Source of the DNA: a virus | DNA: 64,000 nt | Direction: 5' to 3' (one strand) | Virus record (IMG/VR): IMGVR_UViG_3300046009_005595 | Coordinates: 1 to 64,000 of that record | In this document: in pieces, positions 13,703-21,675 of the stretch | How positions within the stretch are numbered: the stretch's first letter is position 1 | Layout of the letters: every line of letters begins with the position of its first letter | Notes under the pieces: model-generated | Database searches by the model: none | Told to the model about the DNA's origin: nothing | Seen by the model: the letters and a program-made list of their open reading frames with translations, nothing else | Translations under genes and position numbers: made by a program

Positions 13703-14050
13703 ATGAAATTATTCATTTTATGCTTGACTCTTTTTATGTCAAGTGTCACAATGTCGAAAGAGGTTGTACATCAAGTCGGAATAGCTAGTTGGTATGGATA
13801 TGGACTTAACGGAAGAAAAACTGCTTCTGGTGAAAGATTTAATACTAATTCATATACAGCAGCACACAAAAACTTGAAATTCGGAACTTCTGTTAGAGTG
13901 ACTAATCTAGTAAATAAAAGATCTATAATAGTAACAATTAATGATAGAGGACCATTTATCAGAGGTCGAGTGATTGATTTGTCTAAAGCAGCAGCTAATG
14001 CCGTTGGTATTAGAGGAACAGGAAAAGTTTCTTTAACTATTTTAAAATGA
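13703..14050 (+). CDS. rlpA: Exported RlpA-like double-psi beta-barrel protein
   Basis: 115 residues: a signal peptide (MKLFILCLTLFMSSVTMS) and then an almost bare RlpA barrel, VGIASWYGYGLNGRKTASGE to VIDLSKAAANAVGI. The lytic transglycosylase residues of RlpA are present (H55 in TAAHKNL and D81 in NDRGPF). Cellular RlpA is a lipoprotein with a SPOR domain; here there is no lipobox Cys and no SPOR domain, so a soluble periplasmic enzyme is expected. It could be a Sec-exported cell-wall enzyme for lysis or for remodelling septal peptidoglycan. Ribosome binding site AGGAG. The ancestry is probably host RlpA. Confidence 0.85.
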   Translation: MKLFILCLTLFMSSVTMSKEVVHQVGIASWYGYGLNGRKTASGERFNTNSYTAAHKNLKFGTSVRVTNLVNKRSIIVTINDRGPFIRGRVIDLSKAAANAVGIRGTGKVSLTILK

Positions 14051-14086
14051 GAGTTAAATAAACTATTTAAATTAGAGGTAATATTA

Positions 14087-14311
14087 ATGAAAGTGTCTTT
14101 GTCTGACATGGAAAAGTTTTCTGATAGGATAAATAAGATAGTTCAAGATGATAAGCTAGAATATATAGATGCTATAGTTCATTTTTGTGAAGAATCAGGA
14201 ATTGAAGTTGAAATTGCTGCTAAACTTATTACTCCAGCAATAAGACAAAAAATTGAATTTGAAGCTATGCAAAATAGATTAATTCAAAAATACCCAGTCC
14301 TTCCAATATAA
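14087..14311 (+). CDS. 33: Late transcription coactivator gp33-like
   Basis: 74 residues. The IVQDDKLEYIDAIVHFCEES...AAKLITPAIRQKIEFEA pattern matches the short gp33 proteins of T4-like cyanophages, which bridge the gp55 late sigma and the sliding clamp for late transcription. It is shorter than T4 gp33 (112). The position immediately before gp59 and gp32 is the T4 order 33-59-32 and supports the call. AGAGGTAAT lies upstream; it ends TAATG, shared with gp59. The many TATAAATA boxes in this window need such a factor. Confidence 0.7.
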   Translation: MKVSLSDMEKFSDRINKIVQDDKLEYIDAIVHFCEESGIEVEIAAKLITPAIRQKIEFEAMQNRLIQKYPVLPI

Positions 14312-14889
14312 TGAATGTTAATGAATCATATAGATTTTATAGTGCTATAAAAGTTCATTTTAATTGTGAAAAATATGATTTTTTCCAAAGAAATGGTAGT
14401 ATTTACAGACCTAAAGTATTGTCTAAAACACAATTCAATCATTTTGAAAAACTAGGAAAAAAATATGATTCTGAATTAATTGATTTTTATGTATCTAATT
14501 TTTTAGAAAATCCAAAAATTAGCATTTATCAATTAATTAATAAAGAAGCAGAAGATGTTTTTATAGAATGGAAAAAACGTAATCAAGCTTTTACGTTTAG
14601 ATTCAAGGAAGATCTTGTTAATTTAATTGATAATTATACCTTTGAAGATATTTTCAAAGGAGATTATCCAAAGTTATTGACAAAGACATTGCAATATGAG
14701 ATAATGTTTGAGTCATTTGTAGTCTTAAATCATCATTTAAGACTTTCTAATAATTGGGATAGTAAGTTTAAAGATAATTTGATATGGAAACCTATATCAT
14801 TTAAATCTAAAAAATATTATCCTTTTATTAGATATGATAAATCCAAGATAAAGGAAATCTTGGTTAATTGTTTAAGGATGAATACTTAA
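14311..14889 (+). CDS. 59: Replicative helicase loader gp59-like
   Basis: 192 residues (T4 gp59: 217). The opening MNVNESYRFYSAIKVHFNCE is typical of gp59, as are the FYVSNFLENPKISIYQL region and the C-terminal FESFVVLNHHLRLSNNWD. gp59 loads the gp41 helicase onto gp32-coated single-stranded DNA. It lies directly between gp33-like and gp32 genes, as in T4. The start is the ATG in the TAATG overlap. Confidence 0.82.
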   Translation: MNVNESYRFYSAIKVHFNCEKYDFFQRNGSIYRPKVLSKTQFNHFEKLGKKYDSELIDFYVSNFLENPKISIYQLINKEAEDVFIEWKKRNQAFTFRFKEDLVNLIDNYTFEDIFKGDYPKLLTKTLQYEIMFESFVVLNHHLRLSNNWDSKFKDNLIWKPISFKSKKYYPFIRYDKSKIKEILVNCLRMNT

Positions 14890-14952
14890 AAATTTATATT
14901 ATGTAATTTAGTGGACTAGTTGTTAACACATTGTATACACGAGGAAATATAT

Positions 14953-15882
14953 ATGTCATCATTTTTAAATTTGAAAAGAAATTCCAGTAATAATTATGAT
15001 AATCTAACTAAAGCTGTTGAGTCGATGAATTCATCTACAACATATGGTTCTGAAGATAAAGATAAAAATTATTGGAAATGCGAGCTTGATAAGGCTGGTA
15101 ATGGATATGCTATTATTAGATTCCTTCCAATAAGCCCACAGGATTCGGATGAGAATGGAAATTCTAAGACACCAGGAGGTGCTCCTTTCGTTAAATATTA
15201 CGATCATGGATTCCAAGGACCAGGTGGTTGGTATATTGAAAACTCTCTTACTAGTATAGGACAAGCTGATCCTCTTTCAGAATATAATTCTCATTTATGG
15301 AGAACTGGACTTGAATCTGATAAAGAACAAGCAAGGAAGCAGAAGAGAAGATTACATTTTGTAGCAAATGTATATATTATAAAGGATTCTAAAAATCCAG
15401 AAAATGAAGGTAAAGTTAAACTTTTCAAGTTTGGTAAAAAGATCTTTGATAAAATTATCGGATCTATGCAACCACAGTTTGAAGATGAAACTAAGATTGA
15501 TCCATTTAACCTTTGGGAAGAAGGAGCCAACTTTAAACTAAAGATTAGAAAGATAGATAATTATCAGAATTATGATCTTTCAGAATTTGAATCACCAAGC
15601 CCTTTGTTTGAAGATGATAGTAAACTTGAAGCAATCTGGAAATCACAACATTCTCTTTTAGAAGTTATAGATCCAAAGAATTTTAAATCTTATGATGAAC
15701 TAAAGAAAAGATTGGATCGTGTTCTTCGTAATAGTTCAGTTGGATATAAACCAACAACTGTAGAGCAATTGCGTTCTGAATCAAAACCAGTTAAACCTAC
15801 TTTGTCTGAGGTTGAATCATCTTTTGTAGATGAAGAAGATGATGATCTGAATTACTTTAGAAATCTTATTGAAGAAGATTAA
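14953..15882 (+). CDS. 32: Single-stranded DNA-binding protein gp32
   Basis: 309 residues (T4: 301). The OB-fold core is clear: GYAIIRFLP, FVKYYDHGFQGPGGWYIEN, NEGKVKLFKFGKKIFDKI and EGANFKLKIRKIDNYQNYD. The N-terminal basic patch (LKRNSS) should give cooperativity, and the C-terminus is acidic (FVDEEDDDLNYF, IEED) for partner proteins. The T4 zinc-finger segment after YIEN is replaced by a sequence without Cys, as in cyanophage gp32. I chose the ATG at 14953 behind GAGGAAATAT; the upstream in-frame start adds a non-conserved leader. A strong terminator follows. Confidence 0.93.
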   Translation: MSSFLNLKRNSSNNYDNLTKAVESMNSSTTYGSEDKDKNYWKCELDKAGNGYAIIRFLPISPQDSDENGNSKTPGGAPFVKYYDHGFQGPGGWYIENSLTSIGQADPLSEYNSHLWRTGLESDKEQARKQKRRLHFVANVYIIKDSKNPENEGKVKLFKFGKKIFDKIIGSMQPQFEDETKIDPFNLWEEGANFKLKIRKIDNYQNYDLSEFESPSPLFEDDSKLEAIWKSQHSLLEVIDPKNFKSYDELKKRLDRVLRNSSVGYKPTTVEQLRSESKPVKPTLSEVESSFVDEEDDDLNYFRNLIEED

Positions 15883-15890
15883 AAACTATA

Positions 15891-15915
15891 AAGGGGGCAT
15901 TAGCCCCCTTTTTTT
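15891..15915. terminator. Strong bidirectional terminator after gp32
   Basis: AAGGGGGC and GCCCCCTT pair around an ATTA loop and are followed by a T-run on the plus strand and an A-rich stretch that serves as a T-run on the minus strand. It separates gp32 from the convergent 896-residue gene. Confidence 0.88.
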
Positions 15916-18604
15916 ATACTATTCTTACAATTCCATATTGAGCTTTTTGGAATACACTTTCTTCATTTCTTACTCCAATATTAATACCCATAGCAGTAGA
16001 ACTTGATCCTGCTCTTCTATCACCATTTTTGGAAGATCCACCTCCACCAGAAGAAGATAATATAGGTGCAGAAGAACCTCCAGAATTTCCACCACCTCCA
16101 CCAGAAGATATTGGTGTTACAGAAGATCCACCATTAAATGTAGTTACTCCTAATTCACCTAAATTACTTGTATTTTGTGCTTGTAATGATGGTAATCTTT
16201 CTCCTGATTTCATTCCTTGTAAATTTGCTATGTCTTTAACATTTGAAACTACATCTAATAATGAACTTGATTTACCAATAGAAGAAATGTCAAAATTTCC
16301 TCCTATATTTCCAGTTGAAAAATCTCCTACTTTTGACGATGGATTTCCTTTAATGCTACCATCAGAGGTAGTGCTAATATTTCCTTCTACATTAGTATTT
16401 TTATTATCTGAAGGTTCTTCAAAAAGTCCACCAAATAATCCGCCTAAAGTCTTAGATATAGTTGGAATCATACTTCCAACTTTACCTACAGTTTGTAATA
16501 TTCCACCTAACTGACCAGAAGAATTTCTACCTCTAGAATTTCCACCAAATAATCCGCCTAAAGACCTAGCTATACCTGGAATCATACTTCCAACTTTACC
16601 TACAGTTTCTAATCCACCAGAAGAATTTCCACCAAACATAGAACTAATACTATCTGTTATATTAGATAATGGATTTTTTGTTATTAATTCTGGTTGCATT
16701 GGAGTAACACCAAACATAGAACTAATACTATCTTTCATAGTAGAAGCAGATTTATCTGCTTCTGTTTTTTTAGATTGTATTGCACCTATATCACTTGCTA
16801 TATTTTCAAGTAGACCTATCGTATTATCAAAATTAGAGGAAGATTCTGCTTGTGTAGTAGAATCTTTTGTTTCTGATACTGGAGTTATAGAGTCTCTATA
16901 TATTTCTTTATTTGTAGTAGGTTCTTTTATAAGTTTTTCTGAGGTTTCTTCTTGCTCTTCCTCTTCTTCTATATCTTCAGGCATTATTTTTTTAGAAGAT
17001 GTTATCATCATTTTTTGATCTTCTTTAGGAAGTTTTGATTCTTTATAAGGAACAACAATACCTGTTCCTAATTCTGTTCCTCCTGATTTAACAGGAACAG
17101 CACCTTCAGTTTTATTAGATTCTTTATAAGGAACAACAATACCTGTTCCTAATTCTGTTCCTCCTGATTTAACAGGAACAGCACCTTCAATTTTATTAGA
17201 TTCTTCCTTTTGGTTTTCTGCTAATTCTATTTTTTTCTGATCTTCTCTATGTTCTTTAGAATATCTAATGGCTTCCTTTATTGCAGAATCTGAAGTTCCT
17301 GTTGATTGTCCATATGCTGAACGTCCAGTAGTTGGATCAGCTATAGATGCCCATTCTTTAGACAAATTCTTTTGAAATTGTTCTTCACTTATTTTTCCTT
17401 CTCTATATTTCTTATATCCTCTACCTTCTAAAAGACTTCTACCTATCTTATCTTGTAGTTCAGGAGTGAAAATATCCTCATCAGAAAATCCTAATAATTT
17501 TTGTTGTGCTGATAATGTTCCTTGTACTACTTGATATTTCCCAACTGCTCCTGTTCCAAGCTTTGTTCCTGGTACTTTTCCACTAGTTGCTGCAATTTGT
17601 TTTTTCTGGAATTCTTTTACTTCTCCAACAGTCATTTGACTTAAAGGCTTATCAGGTTTTACATATTTACCAAATCCATAAGGCACATCATATCCAGATT
17701 CAAATCCAGCTTTTCTAGCTTTAGCATCATCTGTTCCTTCCCCTTTGGTAATTCTACTTAACAGAGTTTTTGTACCTTCATCAACAGAAGTTTGTATTTC
17801 AGTAGTATCTTTTCCTAAATCATCCCATCTTCTGATTGTTCCAGAACCAGATTTACCCATTTCTCCTACTTGTTTTCCTGATCTTTTATTACCTTCAGAA
17901 TCGACAGCATATTGTCCTGTATCTTTAAGACTTGGTGCACTTTCAACATCAAAAGCTTTTTTTAATCCAACTCCAACAGCACCAATACCTAATAAAATAG
18001 GACCAAGTTCAACTAAAGCTCCTGATAATAGAGGAATAAATTTCATTATATTTGAAATTATCTTTACTAAAGATGGTATAAATTTAGTTAGGATATTTTT
18101 AAAGGAACCAAAAACCTCAATAATATCTTTTGCTGAATCTTTAATTCCTTTAAATGGATTTTTTAGAAAATCATCCAAATTATCTATTGATTTTCCTGAT
18201 TCTTTTGAAGTATCATAATCGAATTCATAATCTTTTATTTTAGATGCGGTTTCAGATTTCTCTCTTTCATCTTTTATTTGATCATATCTTATTTTATTTG
18301 AAAGGAGTTTATATATTGCTTGTAATATATCAGATTGTGAATCATTTGCTCCAAGATTTGGAGTTGCTATTTTTGGAAGAGTATATCTTTGAGATACTTT
18401 TTCAGCAGTATTAGATTTAGATTTATCTTTTTTTGAAGATACCTCTGAAGATTCTACTTCAGAGGTTTTATCTTCGTTAATAGTCTTAAATTTATCTTTT
18501 ATATCTTTTCCAAAATCAGATAAAAAAGAGTTTAGATTTTTTATATTTGGTGATGAACTGATGTCTTTTATTACACTACCTAATTTGCTAATTTCATCTG
18601 CCAT
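15914..18604 (-). CDS. Tape-measure-like virion protein with lysozyme-like domain
   Basis: 896 residues. An N-terminal charged, Ser-rich region is followed by a hydrophobic segment around 170-215 (LVKIISNIMKFIPLLSGALV and on), then a lysozyme/transglycosylase-like domain about 283-445 with a candidate catalytic Glu in TKGEGTD and GTGAVGKYQVVQGT, then a 27-residue tandem repeat and Gly/Ser-rich segments with repeated LGGLFGG. It lies directly behind gp26 and its frameshift extension, the position of a tape measure gene behind its chaperones. It may thus be the tape measure (T4 gp29, 590 residues) or a hub protein that digests peptidoglycan during injection. Two bases separate it from the frameshift ORF. 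Confidence 0.65.
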   Translation of the reverse strand: MADEISKLGSVIKDISSSPNIKNLNSFLSDFGKDIKDKFKTINEDKTSEVESSEVSSKKDKSKSNTAEKVSQRYTLPKIATPNLGANDSQSDILQAIYKLLSNKIRYDQIKDEREKSETASKIKDYEFDYDTSKESGKSIDNLDDFLKNPFKGIKDSAKDIIEVFGSFKNILTKFIPSLVKIISNIMKFIPLLSGALVELGPILLGIGAVGVGLKKAFDVESAPSLKDTGQYAVDSEGNKRSGKQVGEMGKSGSGTIRRWDDLGKDTTEIQTSVDEGTKTLLSRITKGEGTDDAKARKAGFESGYDVPYGFGKYVKPDKPLSQMTVGEVKEFQKKQIAATSGKVPGTKLGTGAVGKYQVVQGTLSAQQKLLGFSDEDIFTPELQDKIGRSLLEGRGYKKYREGKISEEQFQKNLSKEWASIADPTTGRSAYGQSTGTSDSAIKEAIRYSKEHREDQKKIELAENQKEESNKIEGAVPVKSGGTELGTGIVVPYKESNKTEGAVPVKSGGTELGTGIVVPYKESKLPKEDQKMMITSSKKIMPEDIEEEEEQEETSEKLIKEPTTNKEIYRDSITPVSETKDSTTQAESSSNFDNTIGLLENIASDIGAIQSKKTEADKSASTMKDSISSMFGVTPMQPELITKNPLSNITDSISSMFGGNSSGGLETVGKVGSMIPGIARSLGGLFGGNSRGRNSSGQLGGILQTVGKVGSMIPTISKTLGGLFGGLFEEPSDNKNTNVEGNISTTSDGSIKGNPSSKVGDFSTGNIGGNFDISSIGKSSSLLDVVSNVKDIANLQGMKSGERLPSLQAQNTSNLGELGVTTFNGGSSVTPISSGGGGGNSGGSSAPILSSSGGGGSSKNGDRRAGSSSTAMGINIGVRNEESVFQKAQYGIVRIV
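17041..17202 (-). repeat. 81-bp tandem direct repeat, two copies
   Basis: Two nearly identical 81-bp units (17041-17121 and 17122-17202) encode 27-residue repeats containing EGAVPVKSGGTELGTGIVVP in the lysozyme-domain protein. Near identity at the DNA level indicates a recent duplication. Confidence 0.85.
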
Positions 18605-18606
18605 TT

Positions 18607-18810
18607 TTAAAACCTATTTTTATTTCTATTTTGTAATTCTCTTATTCTTTCGTTCTCTTCTTGAATATATGATTCAAGTTGAGATATATAAATTTGTCTT
18701 TCCCACGGAAGCATCTCTTCTAATTCACTCAGACTATACTTGTGGTGTTGCATTAATATAAAGTTAACTACATAGTAGTTTTTCAAATCTTCATGATGTA
18801 AAGTTATCCT
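18607..18810 (-). CDS. Frameshift extension ORF of gp26 (chaperone T-like)
   Basis: An open frame of 67 codons with no good start codon at its beginning; it opens in the -1 frame exactly at the slippery site at the end of gp26. It encodes RITLHHEDLKNYYVVNFILM, then QHHKYSLSELEEMLPWERQI and a charged helix. The first in-frame ATG (18753) would give 48 residues but has no ribosome binding site and would cut off the NYYVVNFIL part. Made as a fusion, the product is 240 residues of gp26 plus these 67. This mirrors the lambda G-GT arrangement, in which the frameshift domain recruits the tail tube protein and the tape measure gene follows. Stop codon 18609-18607, two bases before the 896-residue gene. 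Confidence 0.7.
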   Translation of the reverse strand, partial: RITLHHEDLKNYYVVNFILMQHHKYSLSELEEMLPWERQIYISQLESYIQEENERIRELQNRNKNRF

Positions 18811-19529
18811 AAAAAATTTTCAAGACCCTCAATTTTTATTTTATGTTCAAATCCACATTTATTACAAGTAGTTTCTATATTCTTTTGTAATTTTGGAAGA
18901 GTATCGAAAAAGTTTTTGATTTTATTAAATTGATCAATATTTAAACTTTCTAAAAATTCAGTAAGCTCTTCTTTAGAAGAATCTTTAGCATTGTAAATAT
19001 TATCGTTTTCGTAAATATGTTCAATACAATTTACAATTAAATCAAAAGCTAATTCAGCATCGTTATTGATTTTTGAAATAGAATTAATTAAATTATATGT
19101 AGGGAATTTCATTTTAATTCCTACAGAATCAGTTAATTCAATATCATTTTTTATATCAGTATCATTTATGTTTATATCTAATAAATCAATATTAACATCT
19201 AATAAATTCCCACAAATATTATCATCTGGATCTATAGAATTTTGACATCTGTATTTTAAAGATACAATTTCTCCTACAGATCTAGCACGAAGATTTATGA
19301 AAAAATATTCAATATCTACAATAGGAAGCTTGTCGATATTAATTTCACTTAAACAACAATTTTTTAATATTTCTTTTATATTGTCGGCAGTAAATGCTGA
19401 ATCTTCAGCAGATACTGCCATTAACAATATTTTTTGTTCTTTAACTAAGAATGGTCTAAATTTTACATTCTTTTTAGTTAAAGGTAATTTCAAGTCATAT
19501 GTTGGAACACTAATTTTTGGTAAACTCAT
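18804..19529 (-). CDS. 26: Baseplate hub assembly protein gp26-like
   Basis: 241 residues (T4 gp26: 208). The start, MSLPKISVPTYDLKLPLTKK with FRPFLVKEQKILLMAVSAED, is the signature of the T4 gp26 baseplate protein family. Typical later segments are LRARSVGEIVSLKYRC and a C-terminal CNKCGFEHKIKIEGL. Cys pairs (C95, C105; CNKC) could bind metal. gp26 acts in hub assembly and is now regarded as chaperone-like. Its last codons are AAT TTT TTA GGA TAA, a canonical -1 slippery sequence just before the stop, with an SD-like GAGGG upstream. Confidence 0.85.
   Translation of the reverse strand: MSLPKISVPTYDLKLPLTKKNVKFRPFLVKEQKILLMAVSAEDSAFTADNIKEILKNCCLSEINIDKLPIVDIEYFFINLRARSVGEIVSLKYRCQNSIDPDDNICGNLLDVNIDLLDININDTDIKNDIELTDSVGIKMKFPTYNLINSISKINNDAELAFDLIVNCIEHIYENDNIYNAKDSSKEELTEFLESLNIDQFNKIKNFFDTLPKLQKNIETTCNKCGFEHKIKIEGLENFLG
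18810..18830 (-). promoter_or_regulatory. Putative programmed -1 frameshift site in gp26
   Basis: Read on the minus strand in the gp26 frame, A AAT TTT TTA holds two overlapping slippery heptamers (A AAT TTT, 18819-18813; T TTT TTA, 18816-18810). The second is the heptamer used by HIV-1 gag-pol. An SD-like GAGGG (18830-18826) lies about nine bases upstream, as in the dnaX stimulator. A 6-bp hairpin (AACTAC/GTAGTT) is about 29 bases downstream, rather far. The stop TAA follows one codon after the heptamer. Confidence 0.72.
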
Positions 19530-19566
19530 AATAATAATCCTAAATTAAATATATGTATCTATAATA

Positions 19567-20952
19567 TTATCTTTTACCAAATAACGAAGCAAGTAAAGCT
19601 GCTACGTCAATTGGTGGTGGTAATTGAATAGTTGGCGTAGTTGGTTTAGTTGTTACCCCAGTATTAACATTATAAAAAGTTTGATTTATATTATTTGTTA
19701 CTGTAGAAGTTGTATTAATATTAGTAACATTAGTAACATTGGTAATATTAGTAATATTTGTTGTTGTTGTATTATTATTAATTACAGTATTAGGAATAAC
19801 AGGAGTAATAACAGGTGGTGCTACATATGTATCAGCCTTATTTTGTTCAGCTACTAATTTTATCTTAGAATCATTTAATAATTTAGTAGTATCCTTTATT
19901 CTTGTTTCAAGAGCATTAATAGCTTTATCATTTGCAACTATAATATTTTTATAAGGTTGTAGTGCTGTTACTAAAGGACTTTGAACTACACCTGTATTTT
20001 TAAAATAATAAGCATTTTTATCTATACTTGGTAATTTAGCATAAATGCTTGATGTAGTAGTTCCAAAACTAATATAAGTTTCTTTATTATCATAAGGCAT
20101 GGCGTTGAAGAAAGTATTTCTAGTATCTCTTAGAGGAATATTAAAACTACTAGTAGGTACTTTTGCATTCCACCAATAATAAGTTCCTGCTCCTCTGTTT
20201 TCTGATGCATCTGCAGTACCAGTATATCCAATATCTCCTGCAGTAACTCTATAAGTACAACTTTGAGTGTAAGTTGGATTAGGTGATCTTCTTGCCACAA
20301 AACCAAGAGTTTGACCAGAAGCAAAAAATACATTCACGCCACAGAAAGCGCTTTTTTGAGGTAACATTAATTGAATTCTTACATAATTTTTAGTTTTTCT
20401 ATTAAATAAAAGAACTTTTCCTGTTGGTTTTGAATTACGATCTATATCATAATCATGTTCCATGCTTATAACAACATCAGATAAATTCCATTGAATATCA
20501 ATAGTTTGATTTCTATACCATTCACCAGAAACAAGAGTTTTTGCTGGATGATATGTGTAAGAAGGATTTATCCAATTATTTATTTTATAGATAGGACGAC
20601 CAATTCTTGATACATCACTAGTGCCAACATAATAGGAGAAATTAACATCTGCTCCAGCAGGAATGTAGAATCTTGTAGAATTGTCAGTAGGAGGACTAAC
20701 TAAATGTGTTAGAAAACCAACATCTGCTGTGTATGAAGTAACACCTGTCCAAGTTGAAACTGTTTTGGTGTTTCCAGTGCTCTTTGTTATTCTATCAATA
20801 ATTGCTTGTTGTGCTACTGTATTAGCTTTATAAGTTTTTTGATTATCTTGAAATCCTTTAATCTGAGTTTGATAAGTTGTAATAAGTCCTTTAAGTCTAT
20901 CAATTTCGTATTGTATTTCTGCTAGTGTAGGTGGATTGTATGCTGCTGCCAT
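19567..20952 (-). CDS. Virion structural protein, unknown
   Basis: 461 residues. The N-terminal coiled coil (LAEIQYEIDRLKGLITTYQT and on) is followed by a central beta-rich domain (about 65-320) with many aromatic residues, a second short coiled coil (about 340-375), and a Thr/Asn-rich C-terminal region with repeated TNITN/TNVTN (about 395-420) and a Pro-rich end (PTIQLPPPIDVAALLASLFG). Architecture and position between the gp26 and tail-tube-type genes suggest a tail or baseplate decoration protein. I do not recognise a named family. Confidence 0.6.
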   Translation of the reverse strand: MAAAYNPPTLAEIQYEIDRLKGLITTYQTQIKGFQDNQKTYKANTVAQQAIIDRITKSTGNTKTVSTWTGVTSYTADVGFLTHLVSPPTDNSTRFYIPAGADVNFSYYVGTSDVSRIGRPIYKINNWINPSYTYHPAKTLVSGEWYRNQTIDIQWNLSDVVISMEHDYDIDRNSKPTGKVLLFNRKTKNYVRIQLMLPQKSAFCGVNVFFASGQTLGFVARRSPNPTYTQSCTYRVTAGDIGYTGTADASENRGAGTYYWWNAKVPTSSFNIPLRDTRNTFFNAMPYDNKETYISFGTTTSSIYAKLPSIDKNAYYFKNTGVVQSPLVTALQPYKNIIVANDKAINALETRIKDTTKLLNDSKIKLVAEQNKADTYVAPPVITPVIPNTVINNNTTTTNITNITNVTNVTNINTTSTVTNNINQTFYNVNTGVTTKPTTPTIQLPPPIDVAALLASLFGKR

Positions 20953-21046
20953 TTTATGTTTCCTATATGTTATTTTGTTAAAAAAATATAATGATATAGC
21001 TATTTATTAAAATTAAAAGCTATATTAAATTTAAATCCTCTTATTG

Positions 21047-21637
21047 TCATTTTGAATTTAATTTAGTTTTATCTGTTTCTCCATATGTATATCTATAAGC
21101 AAAAGTAACCATAAGTTTACTATAATCATTAGTTTGCGCCCAATTTAGAGGAATTGCATGACAATCAACAGGAAAAGCATCTACTAAAACTGCTCTATAT
21201 ACAATATGTCCAGTAAGATCATATTGATTTATGAAAACATCAACAACGTAATTTGTTTTATAAGAAAAATCAAACTTTACAATATTTGCATTAGGAGGAG
21301 TCTCAGAATAAGATGGTTTTGAATATGATATAACATCCATCCAATCATCAAAATATACTTTCTCGTCCATTGATCCAGAACAAATAAAAGTCAAAGCACA
21401 TTTATTATACGCATTTTGTATAGGGTATTGTTCTATTGGTCCATATGTCTTTTGATCAACAAGAGAAAAAGTTCTTCCTGGAAGTTCCGCACTTTCACAT
21501 CTGAGTGAAATTATTCTTTCGACATCATCATTTTTACCAACAGTCTTAGGCTTAATGATATCCACGGAAAAATCACAAGGTCTAGATAATTCGCTACTAA
21601 AACTTGATATGAATTGTGTAATAGTTCCTGATGACAT
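21047..21637 (-). CDS. gp19/gp54-family tail tube or tube-initiator protein
   Basis: 196 residues. Central LRCESAELPGRTFSLVDQKT, then PIQNAYNKCALTFICSG and VYFDDWMDVI, and the C-terminal SKLMVTFAYRYTYGETD are the conserved features of T4 gp19-fold proteins (tube gp19, initiators gp48 and gp54). Because gp48 is next to it and no other gp54 candidate is present, this may be the gp54 baseplate-tube junction protein; it is shorter than T4 gp54 (320) and longer than gp19 (163). gp3 tail terminator is a weaker alternative based on position next to gp2. A late promoter lies 28 bases upstream. Confidence 0.65.
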   Translation of the reverse strand: MSSGTITQFISSFSSELSRPCDFSVDIIKPKTVGKNDDVERIISLRCESAELPGRTFSLVDQKTYGPIEQYPIQNAYNKCALTFICSGSMDEKVYFDDWMDVISYSKPSYSETPPNANIVKFDFSYKTNYVVDVFINQYDLTGHIVYRAVLVDAFPVDCHAIPLNWAQTNDYSKLMVTFAYRYTYGETDKTKLNSK

Positions 21638-21664
21638 ATTTTTAAAAAGTTGTTTATTTATATA

Positions 21665-21672
21665 TATTTATA
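21665..21672 (-). promoter_or_regulatory. T4-type late promoter for the tail-tube-family gene
   Basis: TATAAATA on the minus strand, 28 bases before the ATG at 21637, in the short gap after gp2. Confidence 0.7.
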
Positions 21673-21675
21673 ATT

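Noticed and set aside
13771-14109. Minus-strand frame opposite the RlpA-like gene
   Set aside because: The plus frame has a signal peptide, catalytic motifs and a ribosome binding site; the minus frame has none of these.
16029-16514. Plus-strand Pro-rich open frame inside the lysozyme-domain gene
   Set aside because: It is the reverse reading of Gly/Ser-rich codons of the real minus-strand gene and has no start signal.
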